NCBI RefSeq assembly: GCF_964021845.1 | Contig: NZ_CAXHZC010000001.1 | Location: 682,001 to 746,000 of the forward strand | DNA: 64,000 bases | Reading direction: 5' to 3' | Source of the DNA: Arcticibacterium sp964021845 | Lineage (GTDB): Bacteria; Bacteroidota; Bacteroidia; Cytophagales; Spirosomataceae | Shown: piece after piece, positions 18,379 to 26,139 of the stretch | Layout: every line of letters begins with the position of its first letter | Numbering within the stretch: the first letter of the stretch is position 1 | Translations under genes and position numbers: made by a program | Notes under the pieces: model-generated | What the model saw: only the letters and a program-made list of their open reading frames with translations | The model's database searches: none | What the model was told of the DNA's origin: nothing

Positions 18379-18566
18379 TGCTTTGTGAAAAGCTTCGTAT
18401 TTACTTTTTTAAAAATAAAATTTAGGTTTATTCTATAAAGTTTGGCTAGCTAAGATTGATTTTGTTCGATAAAATAGTACATTTCGACAATAGAGGGTTT
18501 AGGCGTATATCTGAGCTAGTATTTCATTTATTTTCGTTTACTTTCTTTAATTTTCTTTTTTTATTG

Positions 18567-18574
18567 TAAATTTG
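18567..18574 (+). promoter_or_regulatory. -7-like box upstream of DeoR regulator
   Basis: TAAATTTG fits TAnnTTTG and lies about 60 bases before the regulator start. The -33 element is weak. Confidence 0.4.
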
Positions 18575-18634
18575 TACAAATAGAAAGTGAATAGATGCTG
18601 AAAGGCTCTAAGTGTTACTTTCGAAAATTTAATT

Positions 18635-19405
18635 ATGTTACCAAACCAGCGTAGAGAAAAAATCCTAGAACTGTTAAAAGAAGACGGTTCTGCAAAAGTG
18701 GTAGATCTAGCACGTCTATTCAAAGTTACGGAAGTGACCATTAGGCAAGACTTAGAGAAGTTAGAGACAGAAGATTTAATAGTGAAAGAGCATGGTGGAG
18801 CTTACATCAAAAATGTAGAAGACCAAGTAAAAAGTTTTTCGCTGGTTCATCAAGAAAACCTAGACAAGAAAGAGAGAATAGGTAAAAAGTGTTTAGAATT
18901 TATAGAGAGTGGTGATATAATTATTTTAGACTCTGGTAGTACCACCACCGAAATAGCTAAGAAAATAAAAAGCTCTGGTCTAAAGAATTTAACGGTAATA
19001 ACCAATGCCTTAAATATAGCATTGCTGTTAGGTACGGAAACGGATATTGAAGTAATAATGACCGGAGGGGAGTTTAAGCCACCTACGCTTTCATTAACAG
19101 GGCAAAAAGCGGCAGATTTCTTTAAAGGTTTAAATGTGCAGAAATTGTTTTTGGCCACAGCCGGAATCTCTTTAAAGGCTGGTTTAACCTATCCTAGTAT
19201 TAGTGATTTGGTGGTGAAGAAAGCGATGATAGACGCAGCAGAAACGACTTATTTGGTTGCAGATAGTACAAAAGTAGGTAAGAGTGCTCTTGCTAGTCTT
19301 GGGGCTTTAAGTTTGATAGATTATATCATTACTGATTCAGGAATTGCCAATAAATATCTGTCGGTTTTTAAAGACAATGAGATAGAAATGATTTTAGCAG
19401 AATAA
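18635..19405 (+). CDS. DeoR/GlpR-family transcriptional regulator
   Basis: A 256-residue repressor-type regulator. The N-terminal winged helix (1-58) has RREKILELLKEDGSAKV and VTEVTIRQDLEKLE, the DeoR recognition helix. The effector domain has DSGSTTTE (99-106), the phosphosugar-binding loop of the DeoR C-terminal sensor, and a C-terminal DYIITDSGI strand. It is the first gene of a long same-strand run of sugar genes and starts 29 bases before the isomerase. It probably senses a phosphorylated intermediate of that pathway and controls the run, including itself. The specific ligand is not visible in the sequence. Confidence 0.9.
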   Translation: MLPNQRREKILELLKEDGSAKVVDLARLFKVTEVTIRQDLEKLETEDLIVKEHGGAYIKNVEDQVKSFSLVHQENLDKKERIGKKCLEFIESGDIIILDSGSTTTEIAKKIKSSGLKNLTVITNALNIALLLGTETDIEVIMTGGEFKPPTLSLTGQKAADFFKGLNVQKLFLATAGISLKAGLTYPSISDLVVKKAMIDAAETTYLVADSTKVGKSALASLGALSLIDYIITDSGIANKYLSVFKDNEIEMILAE

Positions 19406-19434
19406 GAAATTTATATAAAAAATAATAAAAGAGA

Positions 19435-20829
19435 ATGACCTTAGGTGTTATAATTGGCAACAGAGATTTTTTTCCAGACAGTCTCGTAGAGAAAGCAAGA
19501 GTAGAAATTATTGAGGTTTTTGATAAGCTTAATCTAAAACCTGTTTTGCTCGATACAGCTGAAACTAAATTAGGTGGCGTAGAGACCTATCAAGAGGCCA
19601 TGAAGTGTGCAGAATTGTTCAAAGCTCACAGAGAGGAAATTTCTGGCGTATTAGTTTTGTTGCCAAATTTTGGAGATGAAAAAGGTGTAGCTGATACCTT
19701 AAAACTTGCTGGTCTTAATGTACCTGTTTTAATTCAGGCTTATCCAGATGACCTAAGCAAGATGAATGTGGTCAATAGACGTGATTCTTGGTGTGGTAAA
19801 ATCTCCGTTTGTAATAACCTCTACCAATATGGCATCAAATATTCTCTGACTTCGCAACATGTGAGTTTGCCGTCTTCAGATATCTTCCAGCAAGACCTTA
19901 GAGATTTTGTGGCGGTTTGTCGAGTTACGCAAGGTTTGAAAAGTGTGCGTATAGGGGCTATTGGAGCTCGACCAGGAGCTTTTAATACTGTACGTTATTC
20001 CGAGAAGATTCTTCAACGAAATGGTATTACTGTTACCACATTTGATTTGTCCGAAATTTTGGGCAGAGCTAATAAAATGACAGGTGATGATGCTAAGGTC
20101 AAACAGCACATTGAAAGCATCAACGCTTACGCTCCAATAGGAAAAACGCCAAACGAGGCAATGATTCAAATTGCGAAGCTTGATGTAGTTTTAAAAGAGG
20201 TAATGGAAGAGTACGCTCTGGATGCCACAGCTATTCAATGCTGGACTTCACTACAGCAAAACTATGGTTGTAATGTATGTACCAGCATGAGTATCATGTC
20301 TGAAAATATGCTTCCAAGTGCCTGTGAGGTAGATGTTACCGGAACCCTAAGCATGTATGCCATGCAGTTGGCTTCTGGCTCACCAAGTGCATTGGTAGAC
20401 TGGAATAATAACTATGCCGACGATGAAAATAAGTGTGTTTTGTTTCACTGTGGAAACTGGGCCAAGTCTTTTATTCCGGATATTCAGATGAGTACAGCAC
20501 CTATTTTGGGTACTACGGTAGGGGTAGAAAATACCTATGGAGCACTTGATGGTCGTACACCAGCTATGCCACTTACCTATGGTAGAATAAGTACCGACGA
20601 CCCAAATGGCATTATCAAAGCATATATAGGAGAGGGAGAATTAACGGATGATCCTTTGAAAACTTTTGGGAATAGAGCAGTAGCTCAAATACCTAATTTG
20701 CAAGATTTAATGAAGTATATCTGTAAAAATGGTTTTGAACATCACGTAGTAATGAACGCTTCTAAAACTGGTGCAATACTAGAAGAAGCACTTGAGAATT
20801 ATATGGGCTGGGATGTTTATAAGCATTGA
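19435..20829 (+). CDS. L-fucose/L-arabinose isomerase superfamily sugar isomerase
   Basis: A 464-residue cytoplasmic aldose-ketose isomerase. The N-terminal half has Rossmann-like segments (ISGVLVLLPNFGDEKGV; RIGAIGARPGAFNTVRYSE). The catalytic half contains CEVDVTG (Glu298), ALVDWNNN (Asp322) and CVLFHCGNW (His338). Glu298 and Asp322 are 24 residues apart, the same as the metal-binding pair Glu337/Asp361 of E. coli FucI. It is shorter than FucI (about 590 residues), which fits the shorter branch annotated L-fucose isomerase-like. It follows the DeoR regulator and precedes a split transketolase, interrupted by a repeat element. The substrate is unknown; fucose, an arabinose or a branched pentose are all possible. 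Confidence 0.8.
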   Translation: MTLGVIIGNRDFFPDSLVEKARVEIIEVFDKLNLKPVLLDTAETKLGGVETYQEAMKCAELFKAHREEISGVLVLLPNFGDEKGVADTLKLAGLNVPVLIQAYPDDLSKMNVVNRRDSWCGKISVCNNLYQYGIKYSLTSQHVSLPSSDIFQQDLRDFVAVCRVTQGLKSVRIGAIGARPGAFNTVRYSEKILQRNGITVTTFDLSEILGRANKMTGDDAKVKQHIESINAYAPIGKTPNEAMIQIAKLDVVLKEVMEEYALDATAIQCWTSLQQNYGCNVCTSMSIMSENMLPSACEVDVTGTLSMYAMQLASGSPSALVDWNNNYADDENKCVLFHCGNWAKSFIPDIQMSTAPILGTTVGVENTYGALDGRTPAMPLTYGRISTDDPNGIIKAYIGEGELTDDPLKTFGNRAVAQIPNLQDLMKYICKNGFEHHVVMNASKTGAILEEALENYMGWDVYKH

Positions 20830-20838
20830 TTTTCTGTT

Positions 20839-21306
20839 GGACGCAGATTACGCAGATTTTCAAACGCTGATTGTACATGGTAGAAGAGGGTAAACATAAG
20901 GAAGTTACAGAATTAATTATAAAGGGATTCTATACTGTTTATAACGAGTTGGGTTATGGGTTTTTAGAAAAGGTTTATCAAAACTCCTTGTACATCGAAT
21001 TGAAGTCTCTTGGTCTCGAAGTAGAAGCACAAAGACAAGTCAAGGTTGCTTATAAAGGATTTGAAGTGGGACACTATTATCCAGATTTGATTATAAATAA
21101 TTCTGTGATTCTAGAATTGAAGGCAGCTGAGTGTATTGTTGATGAATTTGAAAATCAAATTCTCAATTATTTAAGAGCTACCGATATTGAAGTTGGTCTT
21201 TTGCTGAATTTTGGTAAAAAGCCTGAAATTAGAAGGAAGGTGTTTGCGAATTCAAATAAAAAAACTGTGTAAATCTGCGTTAGTAAATCCGCGAAATCTG
21301 CGTCCT
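20839..21306. mobile_element. GxxExxY-carrying repeat element (copy A)
   Basis: A 468-base unit with imperfect inverted ends: GGACGCAGATTACGCAGATT at the left and the complement of AGGACGCAGATTTCGCGG at the right, plus inner CGCTGATT/AACGCAGATTT blocks. The enclosed gene encodes a GxxExxY protein. It sits between the isomerase and transketolase genes of one operon. The right arm (21271-21306) matches the right arm of the repeat inside the kinase gene at 34 of 36 bases. Mobility is inferred from dispersion, not from target duplications. Confidence 0.7.
20877..21272 (+). CDS. GxxExxY family protein, PD-(D/E)xK nuclease-like
   Basis: A 131-residue protein of the GxxExxY family (PDDEXK_3-like). 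I prefer the ATG at 20877; a TTG two codons upstream is also possible. The naming motif GFLEKVY is at 28-34. YPDLI (Asp70) followed by ILELKA (Glu80, Lys82) gives the PD-x(n)-ExK active-site pattern of restriction-endonuclease-like nucleases. The last codons lie in the right inverted repeat. The cellular role of the family is unknown. Its placement within a dispersed palindromic element suggests a part in repeat mobility or maintenance, but that is inference. Confidence 0.8.
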   Translation: MVEEGKHKEVTELIIKGFYTVYNELGYGFLEKVYQNSLYIELKSLGLEVEAQRQVKVAYKGFEVGHYYPDLIINNSVILELKAAECIVDEFENQILNYLRATDIEVGLLLNFGKKPEIRRKVFANSNKKTV

Positions 21307-21329
21307 AAAAGAATCGAAAGAAAGAAAAA

Positions 21330-22142
21330 ATGACAACACAAGAATTAAAGCAAAAGTCTAAAGAGTACCGTCAAAAGGTGCTTAAATATATATACAATGC
21401 AAAGGCAGGTCACACAGGTGGTAGCTTAAGCATTGTCGATATTCTTAATGTTCTCTATAATAATGTAATGAATGTTAGTCCTGAGAATATCAAATCTCCT
21501 GACAGAGATAGATTTGTTCAAAGTAAAGGACATTCTGTAGAAGCATTATATGTGGTTTTGGCCGATAAAGGTTTTTATCCAGAAGAAGATTTATTGACAC
21601 TTTGTCAATACAACTCTCCTTACATAGGGCACCCTACCAACAGCATTAATGGCATGGAGCAAAACACCGGTGGCTTAGGTCATGGTTTGTCTATTTGCTC
21701 AGGAATGGCTTTGGCGGCTAAAAAAGATAAGTCAAAAGTAAAAGTCTTCACAGTATTAGGAGATGGCGAAATGGCCGAGGGTTCAAACTGGGAGGCATTT
21801 ATGTTTGCTGCTCATAATAAGCTAGATAATCTCTGTGCCATTTTGGACTATAATAAACTTCAAATAACGGGACCAAATGCCGATGTGGTAGGTTTAGAGC
21901 CTCTTGATAAAAAACTGGAAGCATTTGGCTGGGCTGTGAAACATGTAGATGGTCATGATTTGGATGAGTTGTCTGAAACATTGAATAATCTACCTTTTGA
22001 GGAAGGAAAGCCCTCTTTTGTGATAGCTCATACCATTAAAGGTAAAGGAGTAAGTTACATGGAAAATACCATCAAATGGCATCATGGAGTGCCGTCTGAA
22101 GAGCAATACGATTTAGCACAGCGTGAACTTGAATTAATTTAA
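21330..22142 (+). CDS. Transketolase-like enzyme, N-terminal (thiamine diphosphate) subunit
   Basis: A 270-residue subunit of a split transketolase. GHTGGSLS (28-35) and KGHSVEALY match the transketolase N-terminal domain. GDGEMAEGS (144-152) through LDYN (172-175) is the thiamine-diphosphate/metal motif GDG-x(n)-N. The partner subunit starts four bases after its stop. Two-subunit transketolases act either in the pentose phosphate pathway or in dedicated sugar routes such as apulose-4-phosphate transketolase (AptA/AptB). The operon context with an isomerase, an importer and a nearby kinase favours a dedicated role. Confidence 0.9.
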   Translation: MTTQELKQKSKEYRQKVLKYIYNAKAGHTGGSLSIVDILNVLYNNVMNVSPENIKSPDRDRFVQSKGHSVEALYVVLADKGFYPEEDLLTLCQYNSPYIGHPTNSINGMEQNTGGLGHGLSICSGMALAAKKDKSKVKVFTVLGDGEMAEGSNWEAFMFAAHNKLDNLCAILDYNKLQITGPNADVVGLEPLDKKLEAFGWAVKHVDGHDLDELSETLNNLPFEEGKPSFVIAHTIKGKGVSYMENTIKWHHGVPSEEQYDLAQRELELI

Positions 22143-22145
22143 AGT

Positions 22146-23114
22146 ATGGAAACTGTTATAGCAAACAAAAAAGCCAATCAAGTGGTGTTTTCTGAAACAT
22201 TAGAAGCATTGGCGGAGCACGATAAGGATATTTTAATAGTTACTAGCGACTCCCGTGGTTCTGGTAAGTTGGTGCCTTTTGCTCAAAAGTATCCAGACCA
22301 AGTGGTTGAGGTAGGAATAGCAGAGCAAAACTTAGTAGGTGTAGCTGCTGGATTAGCAAGCATGGGTAAAAAAGCCTTTGCCGTTTCGCCATCTTGTTTT
22401 TTGACCGCAAGGAGTTTGGAGCAAATTAAAAACGACGTATGCTATTCAGGTAATCCTGTAAAACTTGTTGGTATAAGTGCAGGAATTAGTTACGGAGCAT
22501 TAGGTACTACGCATCATAGTTTGCATGATTTTGCGGTGCTTAGGGCTATAAATAACATTACTATAGTGGCTCCAGCAGATAATTTAGAAGCCGAAGCTTT
22601 AGTAAGAAAGGCAGTGGAAATGGATTCGCCTATTTATTTGAGATTTGGGAAGAAAAACATGCCAGAAAATCTCAAAGATGATGTGCTTGGTAATGCTAAT
22701 GAGTTTGAAATTGGCAAAGGTAGAGTACTTAGAGAAGGAGCAGATTTGACCTTTATAGCAAATGGAGAAACAGTTTTGCCTTGTAAAGCTGCCGCTCAAA
22801 TTTTAAGTGAAACACATGGAATAAACTGTAAAGTGGTGAGTATGCATACCATCAAACCTTTGGATGCAGCATTGATTTTTGAGATAGCCGAAGCCGGTCA
22901 ACCTATCATCACAGCAGAAGAACATTCTATCTATGGTGGTTTGGGAGAATCTGTAGCTTCTTTATTGATGCAAAATGGTTTTTCTAATCCATTTAGGATT
23001 GTAGGATTACCAGATGACCATACGGTTTCAGGTTCTCAGGTAGAGATTTTTGACCATTATGGTATCTCGGCAAAAGGATTGACAGAAACAGCCCTAGATT
23101 TAATAAAAAAGTGA
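22146..23114 (+). CDS. Transketolase-like enzyme, C-terminal (pyrimidine-binding) subunit
   Basis: A 322-residue partner of the preceding gene. It contains VEVGIAEQNLVGVAAGLA, with Glu60 in the position of the glutamate that activates thiamine diphosphate. GALGTTHHSLHDFAVLR and TIVAPADNLEAEALV follow from the pyrimidine domain, and a C-terminal transketolase domain ends with ITAEEHSIYGGLGESVA. The two genes together make one full active site at the subunit interface. It is followed by the third DUF1593 gene after 18 bases. Confidence 0.9.
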   Translation: METVIANKKANQVVFSETLEALAEHDKDILIVTSDSRGSGKLVPFAQKYPDQVVEVGIAEQNLVGVAAGLASMGKKAFAVSPSCFLTARSLEQIKNDVCYSGNPVKLVGISAGISYGALGTTHHSLHDFAVLRAINNITIVAPADNLEAEALVRKAVEMDSPIYLRFGKKNMPENLKDDVLGNANEFEIGKGRVLREGADLTFIANGETVLPCKAAAQILSETHGINCKVVSMHTIKPLDAALIFEIAEAGQPIITAEEHSIYGGLGESVASLLMQNGFSNPFRIVGLPDDHTVSGSQVEIFDHYGISAKGLTETALDLIKK

Positions 23115-23132
23115 TTTAACCCTATTGAAATT

Positions 23133-24560
23133 ATGAGAAAATACCTTTTGCTAGCCTTCCTTTCTTTGTTTTTAAGTAGCCTTTTTGGGCAATCTTTAGA
23201 GAAGAATAGAGTAATTATTTTGACCGATATAGAAGCTGACCCAGATGATACTCAATCATTGATTCGTCTTTTTTTATATGCCAATCAAATTGATATTAAA
23301 GGTATTGTGGCCACTACATCTTGCTGGCAAACTAAAAATATACATCCTGAGTCTATTCACAAGCTTATTGATGCTTACGCCAAAGTTCAGCCAAATCTTT
23401 TAAAGCATGAAGAAGGCTATCCAAGTACAGATTTTATGAGAAGTTTGGTGAAAAATGGTTTACCAAAATATGGTATGGAAGGAGTGGGAGAAGGCATGGA
23501 CTCTGAAGGTTCAGACTTAATTATAAAAGTTTTAGAAGAAAATGACGACCGCCCGCTATGGATATCAACATGGGGAGGTGTAAATACTTTAGCCCAGTCC
23601 TTATATAAAATCAAGGAAACAAAAAGTGCCAAGGAAGCCAAAAGGCTCATTTCGAAAATTAGAGTTTATACTATTTCAGACCAAGACGATAGCGGTATTT
23701 GGATTAGAAATAACTTTCCAGATGTATTTTACATCGTAAGTCCAGGAGATAATTATGGAGATGCTACTTGGACAGGTATTAACACTTTTGTAAAAGGGAT
23801 TGACAATTCAGAAATTAGCAACGACTGGATTTCGGAGAATATACAACAAAACCACGGTCCTTTAGGGGCTGAATACCCTGATGTAGCTTGGGGGGTAGAA
23901 GGGGATACGCCAGCATTTCTTTCTTTAATTCCAAACGGGCTGAACTATGCGGAGCATCCAGAATGGGGAGCATGGGGTGGCCGTTATGAGCTTTATAAGC
24001 CTGATTTTTCAAAAACAAAAGAGGGAGGTTCTATCGTAAGTATTGCACCAGAAACTAGACCCATCTGGACTAACGCTAATGATGCCTTTACTCCCTATGT
24101 AGCTAAAGAATATGGGCGTGCTGTAAAGCCAGATACCATAGCTTTTGATGACTATAAAGCTACTTTATGGCGTTGGAGAGACGATTTTCAAAATGATTTT
24201 GCCGCCAGATTAGATTGGACTTTTATGTCTTATGAAAAAGCTAATCACCCACCAGTGCCAGTTTTAATTCACCCTGAAAGGTTTACAGTGAATTCTGGGC
24301 AAATGATTAACTTAGATGCCTATGACAGCACGGATCCTGATGGTGACAACTTGAGTTTTCTTTGGTTTCATTATCCTGAGGCAGGTTCTTATAAGAAATT
24401 AGTGAAAACGGGAGGAGCGGAAAATATTCACAAATTTAGTGTGCTAGCTCCAGATGTAGATAAAGAAGAAACGTTGCATTTTATATTGAAATTGACAGAT
24501 AAGGGCGAACCTGCTTTGTCTAGATATAAGAGAATTATAGTGACTGTATTGCCCAAATAA
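23133..24560 (+). CDS. Secreted DUF1593 / Sde182 nucleoside-hydrolase-like protein, copy 3
   Basis: A 475-residue exported paralogue of the proteins at 2946 and 11741, with a signal peptide ending near residue 20 (LFGQ). The aspartate cluster reads TDIEADPDD (31-39), like copy 1 except for Glu-Ala in place of Gly-Gly. WGAWGGRYEL, NDFAARLDW and ANHPPVPVL are conserved, as is the C-terminal beta-sandwich (STDPDGD). It sits inside the catabolic operon, between the transketolase and the sugar-binding lipoprotein. That is the strongest contextual hint that DUF1593 proteins release the sugar this operon consumes. Enzymatic activity is inference. Confidence 0.83.
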   Translation: MRKYLLLAFLSLFLSSLFGQSLEKNRVIILTDIEADPDDTQSLIRLFLYANQIDIKGIVATTSCWQTKNIHPESIHKLIDAYAKVQPNLLKHEEGYPSTDFMRSLVKNGLPKYGMEGVGEGMDSEGSDLIIKVLEENDDRPLWISTWGGVNTLAQSLYKIKETKSAKEAKRLISKIRVYTISDQDDSGIWIRNNFPDVFYIVSPGDNYGDATWTGINTFVKGIDNSEISNDWISENIQQNHGPLGAEYPDVAWGVEGDTPAFLSLIPNGLNYAEHPEWGAWGGRYELYKPDFSKTKEGGSIVSIAPETRPIWTNANDAFTPYVAKEYGRAVKPDTIAFDDYKATLWRWRDDFQNDFAARLDWTFMSYEKANHPPVPVLIHPERFTVNSGQMINLDAYDSTDPDGDNLSFLWFHYPEAGSYKKLVKTGGAENIHKFSVLAPDVDKEETLHFILKLTDKGEPALSRYKRIIVTVLPK

Positions 24561-24574
24561 CCCTTGGGCTTTAA

Positions 24575-24594
24575 TTTCTCTTTTGTGAGAGAAA
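24575..24594 (+). promoter_or_regulatory. Intercistronic hairpin before the sugar-binding protein gene
   Basis: TTTCTCT and AGAGAAA form a 7-base stem with a 6-base loop in the 46-base gap between DUF1593 copy 3 and the binding protein. It has no T-run, so RNA processing or stabilisation of the abundant binding-protein message is more likely than full termination. Confidence 0.3.
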
Positions 24595-24606
24595 ACCTAT
24601 TGAAAT

Positions 24607-25527
24607 ATGAAAATAAAAACACTCTTAATGGCATTACTATGTGCCATGATGCTAGCGGCTTGTCGGGGAGATAAAGAAGCAGAAAAGCCTAAAATTGCTG
24701 TGGTTATTTCCACCTTAAATAATCCTTGGTTTGTGGTTTTAGCTGAAGCTGCAGCTAAAAATGCTTCGGACTTAGGCTATGAAGCTAAGATTTTTGATTC
24801 GCAGAATAATCCTTCTACGGAGTCGGATAATTTTGAAAACTTGATTTCATCAGGTTTTGACGCCATCCTTTTTAATCCAACTGATGCTGACGGCTCTATT
24901 GTCAACATCTTAAAAGCTAAAACAGCTGGCATTCCTGTTTTCTGTATGGATAGGGAGGTAAATGCAGATGATGCCGCTACATGTCAAATACTTTCTGATA
25001 ATTATTCTGGCTGTGTAGATGTAGGAATTGAGTTTGTAAAAGCTTTAAATGAGAAAGGCACTTATGTAGAAATTTTGGGCTTGGTGGGTGATAACAATAC
25101 TTGGGCTCGTTCCGGCGGTTTTCATTCGGTGGTTGATAAGTTTCCTGGTTTGAAAATGGTGGCTCAGCAAACAGCTGACTTTGATAGAAACAAAGCCATG
25201 GAGGTTTTAGAAACCGTGATGCAGGCTAATCCGGATATTGATGCGGTTTTCTGTGGGAATGATGCCATGGCCTTAGGTGCTTATCAGGCTCTACTTTCAG
25301 CAGGAAAAGCGGAAAAAGTAAAGGTTTTTGGTTTTGATGGAGCAGGTGAAGTGATTGAGAAAATTAAAGAAGGGAAAATAGTGGCTACGGGCTTACAGCA
25401 TCCTTTAGTGATGGCAGAAACTGCCGCCAAATTTGCGGATGAGTTTATAAAAGGAAGAACAGTTTTTCCGCAAAGAGTACCTGTAGAAGTTAACCTAATT
25501 AATGCATCAAACGCTGCTCAATTTTAA
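24607..25527 (+). CDS. Ribose-type ABC transporter substrate-binding lipoprotein
   Basis: A 306-residue sugar-binding protein of the RbsB/Peripla_BP_4 type, anchored by lipobox LAAC (Cys19). Family motifs include IAVVISTLNNPWFVVLAEAA at the first strand, FENLISSGFDAILFNPTDAD and IDAVFCGNDAMALGAYQAL. Aromatic and acidic residues such as Trp and Phe in NNPWF, MDRE and GNDAMA line the usual pyranose/furanose site. It starts the import cassette with DUF2291, ATPase and permease. It likely binds a monosaccharide released in the periplasm; the identity cannot be read from sequence alone. Confidence 0.9.
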   Translation: MKIKTLLMALLCAMMLAACRGDKEAEKPKIAVVISTLNNPWFVVLAEAAAKNASDLGYEAKIFDSQNNPSTESDNFENLISSGFDAILFNPTDADGSIVNILKAKTAGIPVFCMDREVNADDAATCQILSDNYSGCVDVGIEFVKALNEKGTYVEILGLVGDNNTWARSGGFHSVVDKFPGLKMVAQQTADFDRNKAMEVLETVMQANPDIDAVFCGNDAMALGAYQALLSAGKAEKVKVFGFDGAGEVIEKIKEGKIVATGLQHPLVMAETAAKFADEFIKGRTVFPQRVPVEVNLINASNAAQF

Positions 25528-25530
25528 GGT

Positions 25531-26139
25531 ATGAATAAGAATATCAAATACGGCATAGGTTTAGTCCTGCTACTTTTTCTGGCTTATAACTCGGTTTACT
25601 TTACCGATTTAGACCAAATGAAAAGTGAAGATGCCGACACCATAGATTTTAATGCAAAAGCTACGCAGCTTTACGAGGGCATCATTGCTGAAAACACCGC
25701 TACAGATTTAAGTACCTTGAAAGCAGCTTTAAGCACGCAGTCTGATTCGGCTTTCGCTAATTTCGGCAACCGTCTTGGAATTGGTGAATCGGCCTATTTT
25801 ATGGTCAATGTAGCTGGAAAAGTGCTTCGCATCAATGATGGAGAAATTTTGATTCAGACAGATGAAGGCGAATCTATCGCGGTGCAAACCAAATTTATTT
25901 TTGGAAATGCCATTAGAGATGCCTCAGGTTTGGTGGCTTTGACAGATTATAAAACTAATGCAGATTTTAATAAACTTTCTGAAGCTTTAAATACAATTGT
26001 TAGAGAAGAGAAATTGCCAAAGGCGGTTCAAAAAATTAAAGTAGGTGATGTTATTAAAGTAGAAGGAGCACTGAAGCTGACTAAAGGTCAGCCACTAAAT
26101 ACACAATTAGAAATATTACCAGTTTTGATAGAAAAATAG
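25531..26139 (+). CDS. DUF2291 family membrane-anchored protein of sugar ABC operon
   Basis: A 202-residue protein starting three bases after the binding protein. One N-terminal membrane segment (about 5-22, YGIGLVLLLFLAYNSVYF) is followed by a soluble periplasmic domain ending in QLEILPVLIEK. DUF2291 proteins recur in operons of ribose-type importers, but their role is not established. The region with INDGEILIQTDEGESIAVQTK looks like a small beta-barrel (OB-like) fold. Fixed linkage suggests an accessory to import or binding-protein docking. Confidence 0.75.
   Translation: MNKNIKYGIGLVLLLFLAYNSVYFTDLDQMKSEDADTIDFNAKATQLYEGIIAENTATDLSTLKAALSTQSDSAFANFGNRLGIGESAYFMVNVAGKVLRINDGEILIQTDEGESIAVQTKFIFGNAIRDASGLVALTDYKTNADFNKLSEALNTIVREEKLPKAVQKIKVGDVIKVEGALKLTKGQPLNTQLEILPVLIEK

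Larger units (their letters stand above)
18304..18634. other. 331-base intergenic region before the DeoR gene
   Basis: It contains the susD terminator at the left and a TAAATTTG -7-like box near the right end. The middle is AT-rich with no coding frame or obvious repeat. Confidence 0.55.
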
